32,790 nucleotides of DNA, taken from SIG440 sp045645485 (GTDB lineage Bacteria > Bacillota > Clostridia > Monoglobales > Monoglobaceae). A program made the translations under genes and the position numbers. Location: positions 1-32,790 of the forward strand of contig JAZRIX010000055.1 of assembly GCA_045645485.1 (NCBI GenBank). The letters are read 5' to 3'. Under the pieces are notes generated by a model. The model had not been told where the DNA came from and ran no database searches. It saw nothing but the letters and a program-made list of their open reading frames with translations. This document shows, one piece after another, positions 7,405-16,120 of the stretch. Numbering within the stretch: the first letter of the stretch is position 1; every line of letters begins with the position of its first letter.

Positions 7405-8349
7405 ATGAAAATTGCAATTCTTGATAAAGCAACTTTAGGAAACGACATTGACCTTTCACCTATCCGTGCTTTGGGTGAAACCTACGAATATTCAAGCACA
7501 AGTGCGCATGAAATGACCGATCACATCAAGGATGCGGAGGTCATTGTTGTAAATAAAATAAAATGCAATGCGTCGACTCTTGATAATTCCAAAAACCTTA
7601 AGCTTATTTGCGTTGCGGCAACGGGTTATGACAATGTTGATCTTGAATACTGCAAGTCAAGAGGCATCGGTCTTTGTAATGTGCCGGGTTACTCAACCGA
7701 CAGTGTGGCTCAGGTGACTGTTGCAATGGCAATGTCACTTGCTACCCATATTCCCGAATACAGACGGGTTGTAACTTCGAACCAATACACAAAATTGGGG
7801 GTTGCAAACTGTCTTGAACCCGTATTTCACGAAATGAGTGCTATGAAATGGGGCGTTGTCGGCGGCGGCGGAATCGGCACAAGGGTTGCAGAAATTGCAA
7901 AGGCAATGGGCTGTGAGGTTATGGTTTGCAGGCGGAAGCAGGAGGGAGAATTCCCCCTTGCGGACATTGACACGGTCTGCCGCGAGTGTGACATAATTTC
8001 GATTCACGTTCCCCTGAACGACGGAACACGGGGCATGATAAGCCGTGAAAGGATTGTCTCAATGAAGCAGGGTGCAATCCTTGTGAATACTGCAAGAGGT
8101 GCGGTCTGTGACGAGGCGGCACTTGCAGATGCGGCAAAGGATGGAAAAATCCTTCTTGGCTGTGATGTGTATTCTGTTGAGCCTTTTGGAGAAGACCACC
8201 CATTCAATGAAATTATGAATCTTGACAATGTATGCCTGACCCCTCACATGGCTTGGGGAGCTTTTGAATCCCGTATGCGATGCGTAAGAATAATTTCGGA
8301 GAATATAAAGGGTTTCTTTGGAGAAAACCAACAGAACAGGATTGTGTAA
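7405..8349 (+). CDS. D-2-hydroxyacid dehydrogenase (NAD(P)-dependent)
   Basis: The 314-residue protein has the split D-isomer 2-hydroxyacid dehydrogenase fold, which interconverts 2-keto acids and D-2-hydroxyacids (for example hydroxypyruvate and glycerate). The Rossmann motif GGGGIG is at residues 153-158. The catalytic triad is R231 (NTARG), E259 (YSVEP) and H281 in TPHMAW, the last with the usual Trp. After the second strand the sequence is VCRRK (174-178), basic where NAD-specific members have Asp, which suggests NADPH preference (inference). The start follows a modest CGGAGAA site. It is probably co-transcribed with the FG-GAP gene 67 nt upstream through the intervening hairpin, and ends at a shared bidirectional terminator. 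The exact substrate is not readable from sequence. Confidence 0.92.
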   Translation: MKIAILDKATLGNDIDLSPIRALGETYEYSSTSAHEMTDHIKDAEVIVVNKIKCNASTLDNSKNLKLICVAATGYDNVDLEYCKSRGIGLCNVPGYSTDSVAQVTVAMAMSLATHIPEYRRVVTSNQYTKLGVANCLEPVFHEMSAMKWGVVGGGGIGTRVAEIAKAMGCEVMVCRRKQEGEFPLADIDTVCRECDIISIHVPLNDGTRGMISRERIVSMKQGAILVNTARGAVCDEAALADAAKDGKILLGCDVYSVEPFGEDHPFNEIMNLDNVCLTPHMAWGAFESRMRCVRIISENIKGFFGENQQNRIV

Positions 8350-8363
8350 ATAAGAAAGCGTAT

Positions 8364-8396
8364 ATAAAAAGTGCACCCTATGCGGTGCACTTTTTT
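8364..8396. terminator. Bidirectional terminator between convergent genes
   Basis: AAAAAGTGCACC (8366-8377) and GGTGCACTTTTTT (8384-8396) form a symmetric stem with A residues on one side and T residues on the other. It can serve both the dehydrogenase (+) and the ABC transporter (-). Confidence 0.9.
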
Positions 8397-8408
8397 GATG
8401 TCTTTTTA

Positions 8409-10253
8409 TTATTTAAACTGAGAGTTATAAAGGGAACTGTAAAATCCGCCTTGTTTCATAAGCTCGTTGTGATTACCTGATTCGGTAATTTTTCCGTCAC
8501 GGAGGACAAGTATTTTGTCTGCATTCTGAATTGTGGAAAGACGATGAGCGATTACAAAGCAGGTTCTGTTTTTCATAAGCTCTGCCATTGCTTCCTGAAT
8601 CTTTATTTCGGTACGGGAGTCTACATTTGAGGTTGCTTCGTCAAGAATGAGCATTTCAGAGTCCGAAATCATTGCTCTGGCAATGGTAATGAGCTGTCTT
8701 TGGCCTTTTGAAATATTTATGCCGTCGTCGGTGAGTACTGTATCATAACCGTCGGGAAGGCTTTCGATAAAGCTGTCAATTCTTGCGGATTTTGCGGCGG
8801 CTTTCACTTCCTCAAGAGTGGCACTCTCTCTGCCATAGGCTATGTTTTCGAAAATTGTTCCGCAGAACAGCCACGTGTCCTGAAGAACCATAGTATATGC
8901 CTTGCGAAGAGAGCTTCTTGTAATATTCCGTACGTCCTGACCGTCAACCAAAACCTTTCCGCCCGTTACGTCATAGAAACGCATAAGCAGACTGATTATG
9001 GTAGTTTTCCCTGCACCCGTAGGACCTACAATGGCAACTGTATTTCCGGGCTGAGCAACAAGGGATATCTGATGAAGAATCTCTTTGTCGGCGGTGTAGC
9101 CGAAGGAAACATTGTCAAAGCTTACCTCGCCGTGAGTATCGACCAAATCTATGGCATCAGCTTTGTCCTCTGTTTCAGGCTCTTCGTCAAGAACACGGAA
9201 GACTCTTTCTGCGGCAGAAAAGGCAGACTGAAATTCGTTGAATATATTGGCGAACTCATTTATGGGTCCTGCAAACTTTCTTGAATACTGAACGAACTGA
9301 GCAACCCCGCCAAGTGTTATAAAAAGAAGGGTTCCCTCGGGGGCAATGCCCTTCTGACTCAGCATATAAAGTACGCCGCCCAGAATCATTATCAGGGATA
9401 TGGAGAGGTTGTTGATAAAACCTACATATGGTCCCAGAACACAGCCGTGATAGTCTGCATCATAGTAACAGTCCATTGACTCGGTATTGCGTTTATTGAA
9501 GCGGTCGCTGATTACATCCTCACGTTCGTATGCCTGAATGGTGCGGCAACCTGAGAGCATTTCTTCAGCAAAGCCGTTCAGTTCACCAAGCTTTCTTGAA
9601 CGCTTGCTGAAAAGGGGGCGAACCTTCTTTGAGTGATAACGGGTGAGAAGGAGTGCTGCAGGAACGGTTACGGCAAATACCAGAATCAACGGTTTTGATA
9701 TATTCCACATAAAGATAAGGGAACCTATAACCGTATACAGACTTGTCATAATTTGTACAACATCGTGGGAAAGGGTGCTGTTTATTGTATCGATATCATA
9801 AGAGATACGGCTGATTATATCCCCAGTGGGATGCGTGTCAAAGTAGCCTACGGGCAGAGAAGTAAGTTTTTCAAAAACCTGTTTACGCATTGAAAAGGCA
9901 ATTTTCTGGCTTACAAAAATCATTATTGCTGCAAGGATGTAGGACAGCACTGCAGAAACCACATAGCACAGAATCATACGCATAACATTGTATTTTACTG
10001 CATCAAACTCAACACCTGTGTCTGATGCAATTGCGTCAATGGCATAGCCTGAGTACATAGGACCCAGAAGGGCAAGTTGATTGGAAAGCAGAGTCAGTAT
10101 GATTGCAGGAATGAAAAGATACCAGTAATTCAGGATATAACCGCCAAGCCTTGAGAGAATGTTTTTTGCGGTTTTTCGGTCAAGCTTTTTGTTTTCGGGA
10201 GCGTTGGGGCGCATTGCACCGCCACCGCCTCCGACGGGGCCTCTTCTATTCAA
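8409..10253 (-). CDS. ABC exporter half-transporter, subunit with consensus Walker B
   Basis: This 614-residue protein is a type IV ABC exporter half: a Gly-rich N-terminal segment (RRGPVGGGGGA), six transmembrane helices, then an ATPase domain with Walker A GPTGAGKT near residues 409-416, signature NISKGQRQL, Walker B LILDEATSNVD and an intact switch His in VIAHRLSTI. The signature Gly is replaced by Lys. I place the start at TTG 10253, 8 nt after GGAGG within the end of the upstream gene; this gives an 8-nt overlap and translational coupling. An ATG at 10214 is the alternative. With the partner at 10246-11967 it forms a BmrCD/TM287-288-like heterodimer, probably exporting drugs or lipids; the substrate is unknown. 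Confidence 0.93.
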   Translation of the reverse strand: MNRRGPVGGGGGAMRPNAPENKKLDRKTAKNILSRLGGYILNYWYLFIPAIILTLLSNQLALLGPMYSGYAIDAIASDTGVEFDAVKYNVMRMILCYVVSAVLSYILAAIMIFVSQKIAFSMRKQVFEKLTSLPVGYFDTHPTGDIISRISYDIDTINSTLSHDVVQIMTSLYTVIGSLIFMWNISKPLILVFAVTVPAALLLTRYHSKKVRPLFSKRSRKLGELNGFAEEMLSGCRTIQAYEREDVISDRFNKRNTESMDCYYDADYHGCVLGPYVGFINNLSISLIMILGGVLYMLSQKGIAPEGTLLFITLGGVAQFVQYSRKFAGPINEFANIFNEFQSAFSAAERVFRVLDEEPETEDKADAIDLVDTHGEVSFDNVSFGYTADKEILHQISLVAQPGNTVAIVGPTGAGKTTIISLLMRFYDVTGGKVLVDGQDVRNITRSSLRKAYTMVLQDTWLFCGTIFENIAYGRESATLEEVKAAAKSARIDSFIESLPDGYDTVLTDDGINISKGQRQLITIARAMISDSEMLILDEATSNVDSRTEIKIQEAMAELMKNRTCFVIAHRLSTIQNADKILVLRDGKITESGNHNELMKQGGFYSSLYNSQFK

Positions 10254-11967
10254 CAAAAGCACCTCCCATCTGTGAGTCGCTGATTTCACGGTATTCGGGG
10301 CAGTTTTCCAAAAGCTGTTGGTGTGTTCCCGAACCTATTATTTTTCCTTCGTCAAGCACCAGAATAAGTCCGCAATCTTTCACGGAGCTTACCCGCTGTG
10401 CAACGGTGATAAGGGTAGTTTTGTTCATATTCTCTGCAAGAGCCGCTCTGAGTGCGGCATCTGTTTTGTAGTCCAGTGCCGAGGAGCTGTCGTCAAGAAC
10501 AAGAATATCGGGTTTTGCGGCAAGGGCACGTGAAATAAGCACACGCTGTTTTTGTCCGCCTGAGATATTTGTTCCGTGTGCAGAAAGCTGACGTTGGTAT
10601 CCGTCGGGAAGGTCCTTTATGAAGCTGTCTGCCTGAGCGGTTTTTGCGGCATGGAGAACATCTTCATGGGTCAGGTCTCTGCCAAACTGGATGTTTTCCT
10701 CCACGGTATCAGCATAGAGAAAGTCAAACTGAAGTGCCGAGCCGAACATACCGTAAAGCTTATCTTTTGGGATTGTTCTGATGTCCTCTCCGTTTATGTA
10801 AATAGAACCTTTTTGTATGTCGTAGAATCTGAGAAGAAGCTTTATGAGGGTGGATTTCCCTGAACCCGTTGCACCGATGATTCCCAAAGAACCGCCTTTG
10901 GGAAGCTCAAAGCTGATGTTCTCAAGATTGTTTCGTTTGCCTTTGTAGGAGAAGGTAACGTTTTCGAAAACAATATGTGCATGGGTTTTTTTGTCAGGAT
11001 ATTTTTCTTTTGATTCCGTGCGGATATCTTCGGGAGCATCAAGAACCTCTGCAATACGTCCTGCTGATGCCGCACATTTTGTGTACATAACAAACATTCT
11101 TGTGACAGCCATCATTGACATTGAAATCTGAGTGAAGTATTGCATAAAAGCAATAACCGTTTCAGGGTGTGATTCTCCTTTTGTGACAAGAACTGCACTA
11201 AGTGCGATTACTCCTGCACTGCCTGCGTTCATCAGAAGATTCATTATGGGATTTACAGAACCCATAATTATTCCTGCACGGGTTTCGTCTTTTTTCAGTC
11301 TTGTGTTTGCTTCTTCAAATCTACGGTGCTCGTATGCAGATTTTGAAAGTGCTTTGATTACCCGAATGCCCTGTGCATCCTCACGTACTATTCGCGTGAG
11401 TCCGTCAACGGATTTCTGAACATTGGTATAAAGGGGAACCCCTCTTCTCGAAATGAGAAAAACCGTAAGAAAAATAAAAGGAAGTACGGCAATCATAACA
11501 AGAGAAAGCTTTGCATCCATAATCAGGGTTATGCCGATGCCGCCAATTAGCATTATGGGGGCACGGACACCCATTCTCTGCATCATATTTATGAAGTTGT
11601 GAACGTGGTATGTATCGGATGTTATTCTGGATTCAAGAGAAGGGATTGTGAAACGGTCGGTCTGGGCGGCTGAAAGGAGTAGTGTTTTCTTGAAAAGGTC
11701 TCTTCTGAGATTTTCGGCAAAGAATTTTGATACCTTTGCCGCCATTCTGTTGGCAATTACGTTCAGCACACATGCGATTCCTGAAAAAACCAGCATAAGA
11801 CAACCCCAGAAAACGATGTCCGAAAGGTCTCGTCCCAAAACGTTGGACAGAATATGACTTAATATAAATGGAAGCATAAGCTCCGAAACTGTTCCCAAGG
11901 TCTTGAGAAACAATCCGAAGCCCATTCTTCCGTAGTATTTTTTCAGGTATTGCCAAATCCGTCTCAT
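10246..11967 (-). CDS. ABC exporter half-transporter, subunit with degenerate ATP site
   Basis: This 573-residue half-transporter has six predicted transmembrane helices and an ATPase domain with Walker A GATGSGKS (about 365-372), consensus signature ISGGQ (about 468-472), Walker B ILVLDD where the catalytic Glu is Asp (about 493), and Gln in place of the switch His (VAQR, about 524). These replacements are the known hallmarks of the non-catalytic subunit of heterodimeric exporters, and they complement the partner's altered signature. The start is ATG 11967, 8 nt after GGAG; two GTG codons upstream are less well placed. A minus-strand promoter lies at 12000-12028. It is the first gene of a two-gene operon. 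Confidence 0.93.
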   Translation of the reverse strand: MRRIWQYLKKYYGRMGFGLFLKTLGTVSELMLPFILSHILSNVLGRDLSDIVFWGCLMLVFSGIACVLNVIANRMAAKVSKFFAENLRRDLFKKTLLLSAAQTDRFTIPSLESRITSDTYHVHNFINMMQRMGVRAPIMLIGGIGITLIMDAKLSLVMIAVLPFIFLTVFLISRRGVPLYTNVQKSVDGLTRIVREDAQGIRVIKALSKSAYEHRRFEEANTRLKKDETRAGIIMGSVNPIMNLLMNAGSAGVIALSAVLVTKGESHPETVIAFMQYFTQISMSMMAVTRMFVMYTKCAASAGRIAEVLDAPEDIRTESKEKYPDKKTHAHIVFENVTFSYKGKRNNLENISFELPKGGSLGIIGATGSGKSTLIKLLLRFYDIQKGSIYINGEDIRTIPKDKLYGMFGSALQFDFLYADTVEENIQFGRDLTHEDVLHAAKTAQADSFIKDLPDGYQRQLSAHGTNISGGQKQRVLISRALAAKPDILVLDDSSSALDYKTDAALRAALAENMNKTTLITVAQRVSSVKDCGLILVLDEGKIIGSGTHQQLLENCPEYREISDSQMGGAFVE

Positions 11968-11999
11968 TTTCACCACTCCGATTTCAATCTTTGCATACT

Positions 12000-12028
12000 A
12001 TTATACTATGTCTGATTAAAAAGAGCAA
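12000..12028 (-). promoter_or_regulatory. Sigma-A promoter of the ABC exporter operon
   Basis: On the minus strand TTGCTC (12028-12023), 17 nt, TATAAT (12005-12000), about 35 nt before the start codon at 11967. Confidence 0.7.
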
Positions 12029-12099
12029 TAATTTTTTGTATATTTGAAGCTCAAACCTTGACAATCGGGGAAAAACAGGGAAAAATTTGATTAAAACCC

Positions 12100-12128
12100 T
12101 TGACAACAAGGTAAAATAGTGTTATATT
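12100..12128 (+). promoter_or_regulatory. Sigma-A promoter of the hrcA-dnaK operon
   Basis: TTGACA (12100-12105), 17 nt, TATATT (12123-12128), with the CIRCE operator beginning 11 nt downstream over the transcript start. Confidence 0.85.
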
Positions 12129-12138
12129 ATGAATGTGA

Positions 12139-12165
12139 TTAGCACTCTGTCGTGTTGAGTGCTAA
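12139..12165 (+). promoter_or_regulatory. CIRCE operator (HrcA binding site)
   Basis: TTAGCACTC-N9-GAGTGCTAA is a perfect inverted repeat identical to the CIRCE consensus. It lies between the promoter and hrcA. HrcA, encoded next, is known to bind CIRCE and repress at normal temperature. No second copy is visible before dnaK. Confidence 0.98.
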
Positions 12166-12209
12166 CAATACTTAAAAGACCATACTCTTAATACCCGGAG
12201 GTGAAAGGG

Positions 12210-13289
12210 ATGTCTTTGGATGACAGAAAGAGACTGATTCTTCAGGCTATTGTTGAAGATTACATCAACAACGCAGAACCTGTGGGTTCACGAAGTATTT
12301 CGAAAAAGCCTGAACTCAATCTCAGTGCGGCAACCATTCGGAATGAAATGGGAGACCTTGAGGAAATGGGACTTCTTGTTCAGCCTCATACCTCTGCCGG
12401 AAGGATTCCCACCACAGGCGGTTATCGGCTGTATGTGGATTCGTTGATGGAGCGGTATGAAATGACGGCTGCGGAGATTGAGAAAATGAAGCAGCTTACC
12501 TTTATGAAGAAAAGAGAGCTTGAAAAGATTGTCCGTGATGTTGCGGCGGCTTTTTCAGGGATATCGGGACTTCCTGTTATTGGAATGCTGCCTGCGGCTG
12601 AGGCAGGAGTTGTGAAGAACATAAAGGTCGTAAAGGTTGATGATTATACGGCAATGCTGATTGTATCGGATAAGTCCGGAATAATCAAAAACAGACTTTT
12701 AAAGCTCAATCGGGATATTTCTGAGGAGTTTGCCAAGGAGCTCAGCGAAATTCTCAACAACAACCTTACGGGACTTACCATTTCTGAAATAAATATTGCA
12801 AATATGATGGAAATTCGTTCGGCAATAGGTAATAACTTTGAGATTCTTTCGTCGGTTATTGAACTGGTACATGAGGTTGTTTCGGAAATTGACAGCAAGC
12901 AGATTTTTGTGGATGGAATTTCAAACATTCTGAACTTTCCTGAATACAACAACGTAGACAAGGTCAAGGAGCTTTTTGAAACCCTTGAAAACAAGGAAAA
13001 TCTGGCAAAGATTATTACCGAGGCGAACCTGTCAAACAGCACAAAAATTCTTATCGGTGACGAGATTCCCGTTCCTGAACTGAAGAACAACAGTGTTGTG
13101 ATTGCACCGTATAAGGCATCTGACAAGCTGGTTGGACTTCTTGGGGTTCTGGGACCTGCCAGAATGGATTATTCAAAAGTTATATCGCTGCTGGAATTCT
13201 TTACGGCACAGCTTACCTTTGTTATTTCAAAGGATTTTGGAGCAAGACAGATTTTGCTCGGTGACGGAAATGAAAAAGGAGACAATTGA
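12210..13289 (+). CDS. hrcA: Heat-inducible transcription repressor HrcA
   Basis: HrcA is the dimeric repressor of class I heat-shock genes. The 359 residues open with a winged-helix domain (LILQAIVEDYI, then SAATIRNEMGDLEEMGLL and the diagnostic HTSAGRIPTTGGYRLYVD near residues 60-78), followed by the GAF-like and dimerisation regions, ending with VIAPYK...LGVLGPARMDY. ATG 12210 is 8 nt after GGAGG; a GTG at 12201 lies inside that site and is rejected. It is the first gene of the hrcA-grpE-dnaK-dnaJ-prmA series, downstream of its own CIRCE operator, so it is autoregulated. grpE starts 2 nt after its stop. Confidence 0.97.
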   Translation: MSLDDRKRLILQAIVEDYINNAEPVGSRSISKKPELNLSAATIRNEMGDLEEMGLLVQPHTSAGRIPTTGGYRLYVDSLMERYEMTAAEIEKMKQLTFMKKRELEKIVRDVAAAFSGISGLPVIGMLPAAEAGVVKNIKVVKVDDYTAMLIVSDKSGIIKNRLLKLNRDISEEFAKELSEILNNNLTGLTISEINIANMMEIRSAIGNNFEILSSVIELVHEVVSEIDSKQIFVDGISNILNFPEYNNVDKVKELFETLENKENLAKIITEANLSNSTKILIGDEIPVPELKNNSVVIAPYKASDKLVGLLGVLGPARMDYSKVISLLEFFTAQLTFVISKDFGARQILLGDGNEKGDN

Positions 13290-13291
13290 AA

Positions 13292-13852
13292 ATGAAAAAG
13301 AAAAATGCAAACGAAAATCTTCAGGAAGAAAAGGTAACAGCAGAAGAAGCTGTTGCGGAAGAAACTCCTGAAGCAGAAACAGAAAAAACAGAAGAAGCAG
13401 TTGAAACAAAATCCCCGGAAGTTGCTCTCAAAGAAGAGGTTGAACAGCTTAAAGACAGAATAATGCGTCAGGCGGCAGAGTTTGACAACTTCAAAAAGAG
13501 AACCGCAAAAGAAAGGGAAGACCTTTATGCAATGTCTGTTTGTGACACGGTAGAAAAGCTTCTTCCTGTGAAGGATAACCTTGAAAGAGCGGTAGATGCC
13601 GCAGATTCTCAGGAAGGTCAGCTTGCCGAAGGTGTTAAAATGATTGTGAAACAGCTTGATGAGGTGCTTTCAAATCTTGGGGTGGAACCAATAAATGCTG
13701 TGGGCGAGGTTTTTAATCCTGAACTTCATAATGCGGTTATGCACGAAGAAAACGATGAATTCGGAGAAAACACAGTTTCTGAAGAGCTTATGCGTGGATA
13801 CACCTGCAAGGGCAGAGTTGTGAGATACGCAATGGTAAAGGTGGCAAATTAG
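13292..13852 (+). CDS. grpE: Nucleotide exchange factor GrpE
   Basis: GrpE releases ADP from DnaK. The 186-residue protein has a low-complexity acidic N-terminus (about 45 residues rich in Glu, Ala and Thr), a long coiled-coil helix containing QAAEFDNFKKRTAKE, and the C-terminal beta domain with the family signature FNPELHNAVMHEE and GRVVRYAMVKVAN. ATG 13292 is chosen over TTG 13286 because AAGGAG at 13276-13281 gives workable spacing only for the ATG. It is tightly coupled to hrcA. The 172-nt gap to dnaK holds two hairpins. Confidence 0.96.
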   Translation: MKKKNANENLQEEKVTAEEAVAEETPEAETEKTEEAVETKSPEVALKEEVEQLKDRIMRQAAEFDNFKKRTAKEREDLYAMSVCDTVEKLLPVKDNLERAVDAADSQEGQLAEGVKMIVKQLDEVLSNLGVEPINAVGEVFNPELHNAVMHEENDEFGENTVSEELMRGYTCKGRVVRYAMVKVAN

Positions 13853-13878
13853 ACGAGATGTAAAAACGGGGGTCGAAC

Positions 13879-13956
13879 GCAAAAACAATTTTTGCTTTTG
13901 CTATGCCCAAACCCTACCGCTTGTAGTACACAAAGTACAACTTCGGGTAGTGTTTG
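13879..13956 (+). repeat. Two hairpins in the grpE-dnaK gap
   Basis: The first hairpin is GCAAAAA-CAA-TTTTTGC (13879-13895), followed by TTTTG. The second is an imperfect palindrome whose outer arms, CAAACCCTACC (13908-13918) and GGGTAGTGTTTG (13945-13956), pair with one mismatch around a partly paired centre with two GTAC boxes. They may attenuate, process or stabilise the transcript between grpE and the much more abundant dnaK. No second CIRCE and no strong promoter is seen here. Confidence 0.6.
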
Positions 13957-14024
13957 AACATTCTACACTCATTTTTAACATCTTGCAGAAAGAATATTTA
14001 TATAACAAGAAAGGTGATATTATT

Positions 14025-15857
14025 ATGGCAAAAATTATTGGTATTGACTTGGGTACAACAAACTCTTGTGTAGCAGTTATGGAAGGCGGCGAGCCCGTTG
14101 TTATTGCAAACCCTGAGGGTGCAAGAACAACTCCTTCTGTTGTTGCTTTTACAAAAACAGGCGAAAGACTTGTAGGTCAGGTTGCAAAGAGACAGGCAAT
14201 TACAAACCCCAACACAATCAGTTCAATCAAGCGTGAAATGGGTACTGACTACAAGGTTGACGTTGACGGCAAAAAGTATACTCCTCAGGAAGTTTCTGCA
14301 ATGATTCTCCAGAAGCTGAAGGCTGATGCAGAAAGCTATCTTGGTGAAACAGTAAGTCAGGCAGTTATTACAGTTCCTGCATATTTCAGTGATGCTCAGC
14401 GACAGGCCACAAAGGATGCAGGTAAGATTGCAGGTCTTGAAGTTCTTAGAATTATCAACGAGCCTACAGCTGCAGCACTTGCTTATGGCCTTGACAAGGA
14501 CAACGACCAGAAGATTATGGTTTATGACCTTGGCGGCGGTACATTTGACGTTTCAATTCTTGAAATCGGTGACGGCGTTTTTGAAGTTCTTGCAACAAGC
14601 GGTAACAACAAGCTTGGCGGTGACGACTTTGACCAGAAGATTATGGATTACCTCGTAGCTGAATTCAAGAAGGAAAACGGTATTGACCTCTCAACTGACA
14701 AGATGGCTCTCCAGAGACTGAAGGAAGCTGCAGAAAAAGCAAAGATTGAGCTTTCGGGCGTTATGTCTTCAAACATCAACCTTCCCTTTATTACAGCTGA
14801 TGCAACAGGTCCCAAGCATCTTGACATTACTCTTACAAGACAGAAGTTCAATGAACTCACAGCTGACCTTGTTGAAAAGACTATGATTCCCACACAGAAC
14901 GCTATCAAGGATGCAGGCGTAAGTCCTTCTGAAATTGACAAGGTTCTTCTGGTTGGCGGTTCTTCAAGAATCCCCGCTGTTCAGGAAGCTGTTCAGAGAC
15001 TCATCGGAAAAGAACCCCACAAGGGCATCAACCCCGATGAATGTGTTGCTCTCGGTGCTTGTATTCAGGCAGGTGTTCTTTCGGGTGATGTTGAAGATTT
15101 GGTTCTTCTGGACGTAACACCTCTTTCACTTGGTATCGAGACAATGGGCGGTGTGTTCACAAAGATTATTGAAAGAAATACAACAATCCCCACAAAGAAG
15201 AGCCAGATATTCTCAACTGCTGCTGACAGCCAGACAAGTGTTGAGGTTCACGTTCTTCAGGGTGAAAGAGAAATGGCGGCTTACAACAAGACTCTCGGCC
15301 GTTTCAGCCTTAACAACATTCCTCCCGCACCCCGCGGTGTTCCACAGATTGAAGTTTCGTTTGATATTGATGCAAACGGTATTGTTCACGTAACAGCAAA
15401 GGATATGGGCACAGGCAACAGTCAGGATATCACAATTACATCAAGCACAAATCTTTCTGATGAGGATATCGAAAAGGCTGTAAAGGAAGCTGAACAGTTT
15501 GCTGCTGAAGACAAGAAAAAGAAGGAAGCTGTTGATGCAAGAAATACAGCAGACAATATGGTATATCAGACAGAAAAGACTCTGGCAGACCTGGGTGACA
15601 AGATTTCTGAAGACGAAAAAGCAGGAATTCAGGCAGAGGTTGACAAGCTCAAGGATATGCTGAAGACAGAGGAAATTGACGTTGAGGCTGTAAAGGCTCA
15701 GACAGAAGCTGTTTCAAAGAAATTCTACGATGTTTCATCCAAGCTTTATGCTGATGCGGCACAGGCTCAGCAGGCAGCAGGCGGTGCAGATGCAGGTGCT
15801 GCAGCTGACGACAATGTTGTTGATGCAGATTACAAAGTGGTTGACGACGAGCAGTAA
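14025..15857 (+). CDS. dnaK: Molecular chaperone DnaK (Hsp70)
   Basis: DnaK binds unfolded polypeptides in an ATP-dependent cycle with DnaJ and GrpE. The 610-residue protein has the phosphate loop IGIDLGTTNS at the N-terminus, VPAYFSDAQRQATKDAG near 140, the DLGGGTFDVSILE motif near 170, the LVGGSSRIPAVQ loop near 310, the hinge VLLDVTPLSLGIET near 365, a substrate-binding domain, a helical lid and the usual acidic VVDADYKVVDDE tail. It has the shortened Gram-positive ATPase domain. ATG 14025 follows AAAGGTG. A longer open frame reaches upstream to 13950 through the hairpin region without a ribosome binding site and is not used. Confidence 0.98.
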   Translation: MAKIIGIDLGTTNSCVAVMEGGEPVVIANPEGARTTPSVVAFTKTGERLVGQVAKRQAITNPNTISSIKREMGTDYKVDVDGKKYTPQEVSAMILQKLKADAESYLGETVSQAVITVPAYFSDAQRQATKDAGKIAGLEVLRIINEPTAAALAYGLDKDNDQKIMVYDLGGGTFDVSILEIGDGVFEVLATSGNNKLGGDDFDQKIMDYLVAEFKKENGIDLSTDKMALQRLKEAAEKAKIELSGVMSSNINLPFITADATGPKHLDITLTRQKFNELTADLVEKTMIPTQNAIKDAGVSPSEIDKVLLVGGSSRIPAVQEAVQRLIGKEPHKGINPDECVALGACIQAGVLSGDVEDLVLLDVTPLSLGIETMGGVFTKIIERNTTIPTKKSQIFSTAADSQTSVEVHVLQGEREMAAYNKTLGRFSLNNIPPAPRGVPQIEVSFDIDANGIVHVTAKDMGTGNSQDITITSSTNLSDEDIEKAVKEAEQFAAEDKKKKEAVDARNTADNMVYQTEKTLADLGDKISEDEKAGIQAEVDKLKDMLKTEEIDVEAVKAQTEAVSKKFYDVSSKLYADAAQAQQAAGGADAGAAADDNVVDADYKVVDDEQ

Positions 15858-15881
15858 GGCGAAAGCATAAATTAAACAAAT

Positions 15882-15927
15882 GCAGATTTGAAGTAGGGGG
15901 CGGCGGTTTCGACGCCCCGTTACTGCT
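15882..15927 (+). repeat. GC-rich hairpin downstream of dnaK
   Basis: GGGGCG (15897-15902) pairs with CGCCCC (15913-15918), extended outward through TA and GCAG/CTGC pairs. It is notably more GC-rich than the surroundings, and no T-run follows. It resembles a REP-like palindrome; a role in protecting the 3' end of the dnaK message is possible. Confidence 0.5.
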
Positions 15928-15938
15928 GAAAAAATAAA

Positions 15939-16085
15939 GGTTCTTTTACAAATGTTGGGGTTTTAGTACAGAAAAGATGTTTCGACTACGCTCAACATGA
16001 CGTCATTACAAGCAGTATAGCGTCATCCTGAGCTAATGCGAAGGATCTTCCTAAAACGGTTTACCCCAACATTTGTAAAAGGTCC
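15939..16085 (+). repeat. 147-bp palindromic element with 22-bp terminal inverted repeats
   Basis: The ends GGTTCTTTTACAAATGTTGGGG (15939-15960) and its partner at 16064-16085 agree at 20 of 22 positions, with 18 contiguous. Inside, the halves are also inverted relatives of each other (GATGTTTCGACTACGCTCAACATGACG against the complement of the GTCATCCTGAGC...GAAGGATCTTCC segment), so the RNA or single strand would fold into one long hairpin. It carries no gene. A 55-nt relative lies at 3590-3644 and a core relative at 24018-24102. MITE-like or REP-like behaviour is inferred from structure and dispersion. Confidence 0.85.
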
Positions 16086-16101
16086 AAAATAAATTTATAA
16101 T
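16073..16101 (+). promoter_or_regulatory. Candidate dnaJ promoter using the repeat's terminal end as -35
   Basis: TATAAT at 16096-16101 is 17 nt downstream of TTGTAA (16073-16078), and the latter lies within the right terminal repeat of the palindromic element. The start codon of dnaJ is 19 nt beyond the -10. The -10 is perfect; the -35 matches four of six positions. Confidence 0.4.
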
Positions 16102-16120
16102 CAGACAGTTGGTGACTTAA

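Noticed and set aside
13950..14024. Upstream extension of DnaK from an ATG-equivalent at 13950
   Set aside because: The extension crosses a hairpin, has no ribosome binding site and lies before the universal DnaK N-terminus at 14025.
14000..14024. Second CIRCE operator before dnaK
   Set aside because: No TTAGCACTC-like arm is present on either strand.
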